This document shows, piece after piece, positions 16,306 to 23,233 of a stretch of DNA of 64,000 nt. The stretch is taken from NCBI RefSeq assembly GCF_918741275.1, contig NZ_CAKKNA010000015.1, positions 21,920-85,919 on the forward strand, written 5' to 3'. The DNA is from Bacillus sp. CECT 9360 (GTDB taxonomy: Bacteria > Bacillota > Bacilli > Bacillales > DSM-1321). The translations under genes and the position numbers were made by a program. The first letter of the stretch is position 1; each line of letters begins with the position of its first letter. Under the pieces are notes generated by a model. It saw only the letters and a program-made list of their open reading frames with translations, did no database searches and was not told the DNA's origin.

Positions 16306-16911
16306 CTAAAAGTTCTTTTGGAACCACGCCGCCCCAGCTTCCGCCTCCATCCTTGTCAGCTGATGGCCATGCTGCTCCCAATGGATATCAACATTTGCTC
16401 CTGCATTTCTTAAAATGGCGACGAGATCTTCCGTTTCCTGCGGCGGGCAAATTGGGTCATTGCTGCCTGCGCCAATGAATACCGGCACCCCAGTCAGTTC
16501 AGGGAGCTCGATTCCCCGTCTTGGAACCATTGGATGATGAAGAATCGCCCCTTTCAGTGAATCTTTATAATGGAAAAGCAGACTGCCGGCAATATTAGCC
16601 CCATTTGAATAACCGACTGCCACAACCTCGGAGCGGGAAAACCCGTATTGTTTCGCGGCGCTTCCCAAAAATTCGTTCAATTCCTTCGTTCGGTAAATCA
16701 AGTCCTCTTCATCAAAAACACCTTCGGCGAGTCTCCGAAAAAACCTTGGCATCCCGTTCTCCAAAACGTTCCCTCTTACACTCAGAACCGGAGATTGCGG
16801 CGATATCATTTCCGCCAGTCCAAGCAAATCATTTTCTGTACCGCCTGTGCCGTGAAGAAGCAACAGCACAGGTGCCTCTTTCCCGCTTCCTTGTTTAAAA
16901 ATATGTTTCAT
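16306..16911 (-). CDS. mhqD: Alpha/beta hydrolase MhqD
   Basis: A 201-residue carboxylesterase/phospholipase-type hydrolase. The oxyanion region is LLLHGTGGTENDL, the nucleophile Ser is in VGYSNGANIAGS, Asp is in GAGSNDPICP and His is in EQHGHQLT. It matches B. subtilis MhqD in length and style. In that organism the mhq genes protect against hydroquinones and catechols. Its ATG immediately follows the TAG of the dioxygenase gene, with AAGGAGG 11 nt before it. Confidence 0.92.
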   Translation of the reverse strand: MKHIFKQGSGKEAPVLLLLHGTGGTENDLLGLAEMISPQSPVLSVRGNVLENGMPRFFRRLAEGVFDEEDLIYRTKELNEFLGSAAKQYGFSRSEVVAVGYSNGANIAGSLLFHYKDSLKGAILHHPMVPRRGIELPELTGVPVFIGAGSNDPICPPQETEDLVAILRNAGANVDIHWEQHGHQLTRMEAEAGAAWFQKNF

Positions 16912-17862
16912 CTATTCTAGATCCTCCTTTAGTACCCTTGCTTCAGCAGGAAGAAGAGTTCTTTCCAGCTTGGGACGTCTTTCCTCCAGCCACGGAGGCA
17001 GCAAAAGCCCTTTGCCCATCTCTTCCGCTGATTCATCCCTTGTAAATCCCGGGGGATCAGTGGCGATTTCAAACAGAATCCCGCCCTCTTCCCTGAAGTA
17101 AACGGCATTAAAATACTGGCGGTCAATGATCGGGGTCACTCTGTATCCTTGATTATCGAGGTATTGCCTCCAGCTTTCATGGTCACCGAAATCATCTGCC
17201 CGCCAGGCGATATGATGGACCGTGCCTACCCCCATTGAACCCGGGGGTAACTTCGTCCGGCTTACATCAATGATATTGCCAATGTCATCCGCTGTTCGAA
17301 ATCTTGTTAAATCATCTTCATCCCCAACTTTATCAAGTCCCATCACATTTGTGAGTACAGTCATTGTCTTTTCCGGGTTCGCAGATAAAAGCACTGCACC
17401 GCCAAACCCCTTAATGGCTACTTCAGCAGACACCCCTCCAAAGGACCATTTGCTGTCAGTCCCTTCCTTGCGGGCTACCAATTCAAGCTGTAAACCATGA
17501 GGGTCTTCGAAAGCCAGATAGTCCTCTCCGAATCTGTTTCGTTTTTCAAAAGCGACTTTAAACTTTTTCAGGCGCCTTTCCCAGAAACTGAGGGTTCCCT
17601 CTTGAACAACATAGGAAATTATCCCCACCTGGCCTGATCCTATTTTTCCCTTATAGGCATTCGGCCAGGGAAAGAAGGTGATAATGGTTCCCGGACTGCC
17701 CGCTTCATTGCCGAAGTAAAGGTGATAAGTGCCTGGATCGTCAAAGTTCACCGTCTTTTTGACCAGCCTTAATCCTAACACACCGGCATAGAAATCAACG
17801 TTTTCCTGCGGATTCCCGACTATCGCGGTGATATGGTGTATCCCTGTGGTCTGTTTCTTCAT
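16912..17862 (-). CDS. mhqA: Ring-cleaving dioxygenase, MhqA/MhqE type
   Basis: A 316-residue vicinal-oxygen-chelate protein with two glyoxalase/dioxygenase modules. The metal-binding His residues are seen in GIHHITAIVGNPQENVDFY (N-terminus) and VHHIAWRADD, with Glu in GGILFEIATDPPGF. It follows the Bacillus MhqA/YkcA pattern (LRLVKKTVNFDDPGTYHLYF). Expected to open hydroquinone or catechol-type rings. Preceded by AAGGAG; 32 bp after mhqO in the operon. MhqA and MhqE are close paralogues, so the exact symbol is less certain than the family. Confidence 0.9.
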   Translation of the reverse strand: MKKQTTGIHHITAIVGNPQENVDFYAGVLGLRLVKKTVNFDDPGTYHLYFGNEAGSPGTIITFFPWPNAYKGKIGSGQVGIISYVVQEGTLSFWERRLKKFKVAFEKRNRFGEDYLAFEDPHGLQLELVARKEGTDSKWSFGGVSAEVAIKGFGGAVLLSANPEKTMTVLTNVMGLDKVGDEDDLTRFRTADDIGNIIDVSRTKLPPGSMGVGTVHHIAWRADDFGDHESWRQYLDNQGYRVTPIIDRQYFNAVYFREEGGILFEIATDPPGFTRDESAEEMGKGLLLPPWLEERRPKLERTLLPAEARVLKEDLE

Positions 17863-17894
17863 GTCCAGTTCTCCTTTTTGAATGCATGTCCCAT

Positions 17895-18857
17895 TTAATT
17901 GCTCGTATCAAGCGGCTTTAATTTCGCCTCGATGATGGAACGCTTATCTTCCAGGAAGGGCGGCAGCGCAAGAGACTCTCCCAGATGCTCGAACTCTTCA
18001 TCGGTATCGAAACCGGGTCCGTCCGTTGCCAATTCAAAGAGAATCCCGTTCGGTTCCCTAAAATAGAGTGACCGAAAGTAGAAGCGGTCGACAAAACCGG
18101 AATTCGGTATGTGTGCTGCCTTGATTTTTTTAACCCACTGCTGCATTTCTTCTTCATCTTTCACCCTGAATGCGACATGGTGAACACCGCCGCGGCCAAG
18201 ACGTTCCTTTGGCAAATCATTTCTCTCCTCAATATGGACTTCTGCGCCAGTACCGCCTTCGCCTGTTTCATAAACGACAATCTCACCTTGCCCGGAAGGA
18301 TATTTTCCTTTTTCCCGAAACCCGAGAATATTGGTCAAGTTGTCTGCGGTTAAACTTAAATCACGTACGGTGAGTTTCACAGGCCCTAACCCAAGTATTC
18401 CATACTCCGCGGGAATCGGACTCCTGTCCCATGGTTTCCCGCCACGGACCCCTTCATTATTTTCATCGGAAACAAGAACTAATCGCTGTCCTTCAAAGTC
18501 TCTAAACGGTAAGGCTTTCCGATTGAACCTATCTGCAATTTCTCCGTGTTCAATGTTTAATTCCTCAAAACGTTTCGTCCAAAACACCAATGCTCGATTA
18601 TTTTTCACTCGTAATGATAATTCTGAGATACTGTTCGTACCTTCATGAGTCCGGGCAGCATTCGGTATTTCAAAAAAGGTTACCTCTGTACCCGGATTAC
18701 CGCTTTCATCTCCGTAAAATAAATGATAGACCGAGATGTCATCCTGGTTGACGGTTTTTTTTATTAGTCTCATCCCTAACGTCTTCGTATAGAAATGATA
18801 ATTTTCCGGGGCTTTTGCGGTTAGGGACGAAACATGATGAATCCCTTTTAATTCCAT
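17895..18857 (-). CDS. mhqO: Ring-cleaving dioxygenase, MhqO type
   Basis: A 320-residue paralogue of the next gene, first in the operon. Metal ligands are visible as KGIHHVSSL, GGVHHVAFRVKD and NGILFELATDGPGF, with the family stretch KTVNQDDISVYHLFYGDE. ATG at 18857 is 7 nt or so after GAGGTGA; the TTG two codons upstream touches that site. The promoter region holds a perfect MhqR-type operator at 18905-18922, so induction by quinones or catechols is expected. No mhqR gene is present in this window. Confidence 0.92.
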   Translation of the reverse strand: MELKGIHHVSSLTAKAPENYHFYTKTLGMRLIKKTVNQDDISVYHLFYGDESGNPGTEVTFFEIPNAARTHEGTNSISELSLRVKNNRALVFWTKRFEELNIEHGEIADRFNRKALPFRDFEGQRLVLVSDENNEGVRGGKPWDRSPIPAEYGILGLGPVKLTVRDLSLTADNLTNILGFREKGKYPSGQGEIVVYETGEGGTGAEVHIEERNDLPKERLGRGGVHHVAFRVKDEEEMQQWVKKIKAAHIPNSGFVDRFYFRSLYFREPNGILFELATDGPGFDTDEEFEHLGESLALPPFLEDKRSIIEAKLKPLDTSN

Positions 18858-18904
18858 GATCAATCACCTCATTATAGAATGTACCCTACTTTTGCGGCAC
18901 TCAT

Positions 18905-18922
18905 TATCTCGATATCGAGATA
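18905..18922. promoter_or_regulatory. MhqR-type operator (perfect palindrome)
   Basis: TATCTCGATATCGAGATA is a perfect 18-bp palindrome 48 bp upstream of mhqO. It follows the B. subtilis MhqR site pattern (TATCTcgaattcGAGATA), placing the downstream four-gene operon under this quinone-sensing repressor. Confidence 0.85.
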
Positions 18923-18952
18923 TCATCTTAAAAAAATAGGCTTTCGGTTTGA

Positions 18953-18970
18953 TGTCTCGATTTAAAGATA
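18953..18970. promoter_or_regulatory. Possible second, degenerate MhqR site
   Basis: TGTCTCGATTTAAAGATA matches the palindrome at 18905 in 14 of 18 positions and lies 48 bp further upstream. One half-site is good, the other is weak. Confidence 0.4.
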
Positions 18971-19198
18971 AATGATATGAAGATAAATGTCAAACCATGA
19001 ATACCCACAATCATTCTGAATAAGGAGCGTCTCGCAACGGTAGTGACCTTGTCCGACTGCTCCCTTGTGAGAAAATAAATCTGCAGCGAAAAAGAGGGTC
19101 CAAATGAACCCTCTTAAAGACACACCTTTGTATCTGTAAGATAAACTTATTCCAATGTATCAATATATGTAAAGGAAAGCTAATGAGCCCACAGAGCA

Positions 19199-19360
19199 TT
19201 ACCTTTCCTTTCTCAACGGTCCAAAGAATTTTAACCCAGGAATGTTATTTTGGTTATGTCCCTCTCTTTTATCCGATTCATTCACTCGTATATCGCTTTT
19301 ATTTCCATAATCGGCCGTCAACTCTTCCAGTTTATCAATATATCCTCTATTAGGGTTTAA
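19199..19360 (-). pseudogene. Possible 3' remnant of an unidentified gene
   Basis: A 53-codon open frame with no start codon, reading YIDKLEELTADYG ... NIPGLKFFGPLRKER and then TAA. Composition is protein-like. It is cut off at its 5' side exactly where the nitroreductase remnant on the other strand begins. I do not recognise the family. Confidence 0.35.
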
Positions 19361-19383
19361 AAAAATTAGGAAGGTTCATCAAT

Positions 19384-19548
19384 GACATGCAACATTACAA
19401 TCCGCTGATCGATGATTCGGTCAGGAGCGAATGGAATGTACCAAACAGCTGGAAGCTGATCGCCCAAATGCCATTTGGCAAGCCTACGGTGGAACCGGGG
19501 GATAAGGAATGCAGCTCTTTGGAAGATCGAGTGAAGTTTTACAATTAG
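19384..19548 (+). pseudogene. 3' fragment of a nitroreductase-family gene
   Basis: Reading from 19384, 54 codons give QHYNPLIDDSVRSEWNVP, then NSWKLIAQMPFGKPTVEPGD and EDRVKFYN, ending in TAG. This is the C-terminal quarter of a nitroreductase-type flavoprotein; the FMN-binding N-terminal part is missing. No start or ribosome binding site. Remnant of a deleted gene, fitting the electrophile-stress neighbourhood. Confidence 0.75.
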
Positions 19549-19550
19549 TA

Positions 19551-19587
19551 AAAGGGGCTGCTTTTGTTTAAAAAAGTCAGCCCCGCA
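19551..19587 (-). terminator. Terminator of the HmoA-like gene
   Basis: GGGGCTG pairs with CAGCCCC over a 17-nt loop; on the minus strand the stem is followed by TTTT. It may originally have served the nitroreductase gene on the other strand as well. Confidence 0.55.
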
Positions 19588-19609
19588 TGATTGGAATGTT
19601 GTTTTGTTT

Positions 19610-19927
19610 CTAATTCTCAACTGCCTCAAATGAGCGCAATGTTTTCTTTATATGATAAGGTCGCTCTCCGGCTTCCTTGCGCTTTTTATTCATATCTTTG
19701 TGCTCGTTAACATGTTCCTCTCTCGTGATCCACTTTTTAAAGTCTGCTTCGCTTTCCCACTTTGACACCATCACGTACTCAACCGTTTCTGTATGTTCTT
19801 TTCGCCAGCGTTCAACCGCAATAATCCCTTTTACGGCCGACAATTCTTGTTTATCCTTCTTACCTTTTTCTTCTAAAATATATTCGTAATCTTTTTCAAT
19901 TTCAAAGCTTGCATTCATGATAAACAT
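19610..19927 (-). CDS. Antibiotic-biosynthesis-monooxygenase fold protein, HmoA-like heme monooxygenase
   Basis: A 105-residue ABM-domain protein. The segments VKGIIAVERWRKE, YVMVSKWESEADFKKWITREEHVNEHK follow the pattern of Bacillus HmoA-type heme-degrading monooxygenases; the conserved W and H of that pattern are present. Such enzymes open heme to release iron. ATG at 19927 is 9 nt after GGGGAGA. A Fur box overlaps the promoter just upstream, which supports an iron role. Confidence 0.8.
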   Translation of the reverse strand: MFIMNASFEIEKDYEYILEEKGKKDKQELSAVKGIIAVERWRKEHTETVEYVMVSKWESEADFKKWITREEHVNEHKDMNKKRKEAGERPYHIKKTLRSFEAVEN

Positions 19928-19950
19928 TGAACAATGTCTCCCCATTCCTT

Positions 19951-19970
19951 TGATAATGATTCTCATTATA
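19951..19970. promoter_or_regulatory. Fur box overlapping the -10 of the HmoA-like gene
   Basis: GATAATGATTCTCATTATA (19952-19970) is a near-perfect copy of the 19-bp Fur consensus. On the minus strand it contains TATAAT as the -10 element, so iron-loaded Fur would block transcription directly. Confidence 0.85.
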
Positions 19971-20069
19971 TTTTACAGTGCATAAAAGAAAAAGAGAAGC
20001 AAAATACCCCCCTTTTTTGTGAATCTGTTTTACACTAAGGTATAGACTAATGTGGAGGTGGAGGTATCT

Positions 20070-20522
20070 ATGACCGAACATCATTTTCATCTAAAAGCAA
20101 ATTGGCCCGGTTTAAGAAATGACGTCGGCGAAATCGAAACCGGAAATTTACAAACGAAAATATCGATTCCACCAGAAATGGACGGTCCTGGTATCGGTAC
20201 TAATCCAGATGAAATGCTTCTCGGAGCTGCGGCTACGTGTTATATCATTACCCTGGCTGCAATGATGGAACGGAGCAAGCTTGCAAAAAAAGGATTAACA
20301 ATGGCGTCGGAAGGAATCGTGGATATAACAAACGGAGTGATTTCTTATAAAAAAATCATACATCGTCCAAAAATAGTCTTAGAAAGCCATGCAACTGATA
20401 GAGAAATCAGCCTTGCTCAGCGACTTGCTGAAAAAGCTGAGACCTCCTGCATGATTTCACGTGCGATTCAAGGAAATGTGGCCATTGAACTGGAAATTGA
20501 TATCCAACTTGAAGAGAAATAA
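20070..20522 (+). CDS. OsmC family protein (peroxiredoxin-like, YmaD/SACOL1771 type)
   Basis: A 150-residue OsmC-fold protein. The first catalytic Cys lies in LLGAAATCYIITLAAM and the second in KAETSCMISRAI, the pair that reduces organic hydroperoxides in this family. ATG at 20070 is 5 nt after GGTGGAGG and gives the usual 150-residue length. Divergent from the Fur-regulated gene; ends in a strong terminator. Confidence 0.9.
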   Translation: MTEHHFHLKANWPGLRNDVGEIETGNLQTKISIPPEMDGPGIGTNPDEMLLGAAATCYIITLAAMMERSKLAKKGLTMASEGIVDITNGVISYKKIIHRPKIVLESHATDREISLAQRLAEKAETSCMISRAIQGNVAIELEIDIQLEEK

Positions 20523-20551
20523 GTTATAAGGGGCAGTTTAAATTCTCCTCT

Positions 20552-20592
20552 AAAAAAAGACTAAAGAATCGTTCACTCTTTAGTCTTTTTTT
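20552..20592. terminator. Bidirectional terminator between the OsmC gene and ykuS
   Basis: AAAGACTAAAGA pairs perfectly with TCTTTAGTCTTT, flanked by A- and T-runs, serving the convergent genes on both sides. Confidence 0.9.
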
Positions 20593-20593
20593 A

Positions 20594-20836
20594 CTATTGA
20601 ATTCTATTTTCTACTTGCTGGCAAACTTCATCTGCCGTCAACCCGTTCGCTTCAATAACCGACCCCTGAATGGAAGTGTCCTGCATTCCCATTACATTGG
20701 AATCTAAGCCCGTAATCACACAGAAATCACAGCCCTGAGTGTCAGACTCCTGTTTCAACTCGACCACATCATGTCCTTTGTCCCGTAAAGCCTGTTGGAT
20801 ATTGCTAAGGGATTGCTCAACACCAATTCTCGCCAT
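20594..20836 (-). CDS. ykuS: UPF0180 family protein YkuS
   Basis: An 80-residue protein of the UPF0180 family: [45 protein letters not shown], ending in CQQVENRIQ. Function unknown; single gene with GGAGG 7 nt before ATG. Confidence 0.9.
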   Translation of the reverse strand: MARIGVEQSLSNIQQALRDKGHDVVELKQESDTQGCDFCVITGLDSNVMGMQDTSIQGSVIEANGLTADEVCQQVENRIQ

Positions 20837-20937
20837 GCTAACACCTCCTCCATCATTTAAAATGCCCCACCCGCCCGATTTCTATGTATAGAATCCACCG
20901 TAAATAGAGAAAGTAACGGTGGAGGTGACAGGCATCC

Positions 20938-21072
20938 ATGAACCATAAACGTAAAAAGGATCCGTCAACGATTGGGTTAGGATCATCCCAGGTAGAAGGT
21001 CAAGGAACAACCAACCAGGAAACTGGTGCAGCACGCGTTTCCTCAGCAAACAAAAAACAAAAAAGAGACTGA
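20938..21072 (+). CDS. Small YuzL-like protein (44 aa)
   Basis: A 44-codon gene: ATG at 20938, 9 nt after GGAGGTGA; TGA at 21070-21072; strong terminator at once after. The product is very hydrophilic (starts MNHKRKKDPSTIGLGSS, contains EGQGTTNQETG, ends SSANKKQKRD). It resembles the YuzL family of small Bacillus proteins, from memory. A hairpin CCACCGT/ACGGTGG (20896-20923) covers part of the ribosome binding site and could restrict translation. Confidence 0.7.
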   Translation: MNHKRKKDPSTIGLGSSQVEGQGTTNQETGAARVSSANKKQKRD

Positions 21073-21081
21073 ATAAGGCCT

Positions 21082-21122
21082 CCCTTTTAAGATTCCTTTG
21101 TTGATCTTAAAAGGGATTTTTC
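21082..21122 (+). terminator. Terminator of the YuzL-like gene
   Basis: CCCTTTTAAGAT pairs with ATCTTAAAAGGG and is followed by ATTTTTC. Confidence 0.85.
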
Positions 21123-21191
21123 TGTTTGAAGATGTAGCCAATTTCAGTCTGTGGTATCGGCTTTTTCCATTTCGAAGCTTGAGATTTCTAC

Positions 21192-21305
21192 TTTGGTTTT
21201 TATTGCTAAAATTGATTTGGATAATAAATGCTGCGTTTGGATAATAAACTCTGTGATTTGGATAAACGGCCCAATTCAGATAATAAAGGCTAAACTGGCA
21301 ACCCT
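21192..21305. repeat. Intergenic array C: ~20-bp units built on TTTGGATAATAAA
   Basis: Five units start with TTTGG or TTCAG at 18-24 bp steps; three contain GATAATAAA and the last carries GGCTAAACTGG. The array lies between convergent small genes, after the terminator of the upstream one. It is more degenerate than the other arrays. Confidence 0.6.
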
Positions 21306-21350
21306 GCACTTCGTTCTAAAAGCTAAAATAAAAATAATCAAACGAATTTA

Positions 21351-21500
21351 TTAAAGATTTTGCTTTCTTACCTCGTTTTCCGTTTTCATATCGTTTATTT
21401 CCTCATCTGAAACACCTTTAATCTGTGCTCCCCTCTCAAGAGACATATCATTTGCTTTCTGGTTATTATTCGGGGCTGCCTGTTCATTCCATTTGTCCAT
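21351..21500 (-). CDS. Small hypothetical protein (49 aa)
   Basis: A hydrophilic, acidic 49-residue protein (MDKWNEQAAPNNNQKAND ... EEINDMKTENEVRKQNL). ATG at 21500 lies 6 nt after AAGGAGG, which marks it as a real gene despite its size. No membrane segment and no family I recognise; the composition is like small spore or stress proteins. Confidence 0.6.
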   Translation of the reverse strand: MDKWNEQAAPNNNQKANDMSLERGAQIKGVSDEEINDMKTENEVRKQNL

Positions 21501-21620
21501 AACGATCCTCCTTACATCTGACTCACTCTCCATTCTTCCACCAATTGCTTCCGGTCATCCAATAATGGGAATGCATATTTTCGTTTGTAGGTTAAAAGCT
21601 AAATTCAGGAGGTGCTTACG

Positions 21621-21818
21621 ATGGAACCAAGACAACCAGGCAATAAAAATATGCCCGATTTTAAGGAACTGAACGACCGGATTATCGCTGAATCATCAGA
21701 TAGCCCGCGGCTGGTCATCAAGACAAACTTGGATGAAGACAATGTGAAAAATGAAAATCCTTATGCACGACAAGGTGAAGATACAAATACTCTGCTTCGC
21801 GATTATTTCGATGAATAG
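21621..21818 (+). CDS. Small hypothetical protein (65 aa)
   Basis: A hydrophilic, acidic 65-residue protein (MEPRQPGNKNMPDFKELNDR ... NTLLRDYFDE). ATG at 21621 follows GGAGGTG. It is transcribed divergently from the 49-residue gene and ends in a terminator. Function not recognised. Confidence 0.65.
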   Translation: MEPRQPGNKNMPDFKELNDRIIAESSDSPRLVIKTNLDEDNVKNENPYARQGEDTNTLLRDYFDE

Positions 21819-21819
21819 G

Positions 21820-21848
21820 AAAAAGGCCTCCATAACGGAAGGCCTTTC
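21820..21848. terminator. Bidirectional terminator before corA
   Basis: AAAAAGGCCTCC and GGAAGGCCTTT form a hairpin between the convergent 65-residue gene and corA. Confidence 0.8.
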
Positions 21849-21851
21849 TGC

Positions 21852-22790
21852 TTAGAAATATTTCTTTTTCCAGAAAACGAAAGCAGTTGCCCCTGCAAGG
21901 CCGACAGCAATTAATAATGTAATGATAAAGGCAAATGGATGATGTTCAAAAGGAAGCTTCACGTTCATTCCGAAAAAGCTCGCAACCATAGTCGGAAGCG
22001 TTAAAATGATGGTTACGGAAGTCAAAAACTTCATCGCGATGTTTACGTTATTTGAGATAATCGATGCAAAAGCATCCATCATTCCACTGAGGATGCTGCT
22101 ATGGGTTTCCGCCATCTCAATTGCCTGGGTATTCTCGATAATCACATCTTCTAATAATTCCTTATCTTCATCATACATTCTCAAATAGTTAAACCGGAGG
22201 ATTTTATCGAGCACGACTTTGTTCGATTTAAGTGATGTCGTAAAATAAACCAAACTTTTTTCCAGGGTCAGGAACGTATATAATTCTTTATTTTTCATCG
22301 ATTGGTGAAGTTCCCGTTCCGCTTCGTTGGAAATTTTGTTAATCTGCTTAAGATAACGCAGATAGTATGACGAAATATCAAAAAGAAGCTGCAAAGCAAA
22401 GCGGGTTTTTTTATTCGTGTAAAATTCTTTTTTCTTATTGTTCTTGAATCCGTTTAAAATAGGAGTTTCTTTTAGTGAGATGGTAATAAAGCAATCTTCT
22501 GTGAAAATCATTCCGATTGGTATCGTTTCATAAATCGCCTGGCCGTTGTCATTTCGCTCTATATAAGGATAATCGACAATAAGCAAAACATTTCCATCTT
22601 CTTTTTCGATACGCGGGCGTTCCTCATCATCGAGCGGATCCTTTAAAAAATTCAGTGGCAGGTTAAGACTTCTGCTAACTTCACTGATCTCTTCCTCTGT
22701 CGGGGAAACCATATTAATCCAGCTTCCCTTTGAATAATCGCCCGCTGTCTCTAATTGCCTATCTTCGGTTGTTCTAAAGATCTCTATCAT
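21852..22790 (-). CDS. corA: CorA family magnesium/divalent cation transporter
   Basis: A 312-residue protein: a large N-terminal cytosolic domain, a long helix, then two C-terminal membrane helices (NIAMKFLTSVTIILTLPTMVASFFGMNV and FAFIITLLIAVGLAGATAFVFW). The GMN pore motif sits between the helices. Functions as a pentameric Mg2+ channel in the membrane. ATG follows GAGGAGG. A 32-codon open frame lies 34 bp upstream and may be a leader. Confidence 0.93.
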   Translation of the reverse strand: MIEIFRTTEDRQLETAGDYSKGSWINMVSPTEEEISEVSRSLNLPLNFLKDPLDDEERPRIEKEDGNVLLIVDYPYIERNDNGQAIYETIPIGMIFTEDCFITISLKETPILNGFKNNKKKEFYTNKKTRFALQLLFDISSYYLRYLKQINKISNEAERELHQSMKNKELYTFLTLEKSLVYFTTSLKSNKVVLDKILRFNYLRMYDEDKELLEDVIIENTQAIEMAETHSSILSGMMDAFASIISNNVNIAMKFLTSVTIILTLPTMVASFFGMNVKLPFEHHPFAFIITLLIAVGLAGATAFVFWKKKYF

Positions 22791-22824
22791 CTGTTAACCT
22801 CCTCTTTTTCCTGAGGAAGCTATT

Positions 22825-22923
22825 CTATCTTTTTCGAGTTGATACTTTTACAGCTATCAAATCATGGATGAAATTAGCTTCCCCGCTCTGACTGGGACCC
22901 TCAGGGTCATAGGAACTGTTCAT
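22825..22923 (-). CDS. Possible 32-aa leader peptide of corA
   Basis: ATG at 22923 is preceded by AAGAGGAG with a 9-nt spacer. The frame encodes MNSSYDPEGPSQSGEANF, then IHDLIAVKVSTRKR and TAG, ending 34 bp before corA. There is no recognisable family. Mg2+ transporter genes in other bacteria are controlled by leader peptides, so a regulatory leader is possible. Confidence 0.4.
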   Translation of the reverse strand: MNSSYDPEGPSQSGEANFIHDLIAVKVSTRKR

Positions 22924-23233
22924 GTGTATCAACTCCTCTTAGGTCTAGTAAAAAACAAATCATCATTTACCATCTTAATCCTTGAAAGTGCAAAGTACAA
23001 TCTAAATTTCATGTGCTAACTTTCATGTTTTGTAGAAAAAATTAGCTTCAATGTAGAAAGCTTATATTATGATTCGTTCTTAATTGAGAAGCTAAGCCGA
23101 ATGGACTGTTTTTTCTCCGCACTCTTGCAAGCGGAGAAACGTCATTGTACAATTCATTTCGGTTCATAGGAACATGTAACTGTTATTGCCACAAGATTAG
23201 GATATTAAGAAGATATAAAGGGGAAATCAATCA
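22924..23233. other. 310-bp divergent intergenic region with a hairpin
   Basis: No gene seen. TTTCTCCGC-actcttgcaa-GCGGAGAAA (23112-23139) is a perfect 9-bp inverted repeat without a T-run, about 95 bp before the MFS gene, so more likely an operator or leader structure than a terminator. Confidence 0.5.

Noticed and set aside
22801..23000. M-box (magnesium) riboswitch upstream of corA
   Set aside because: I could not find the conserved M-box elements; the region instead contains a short ORF.
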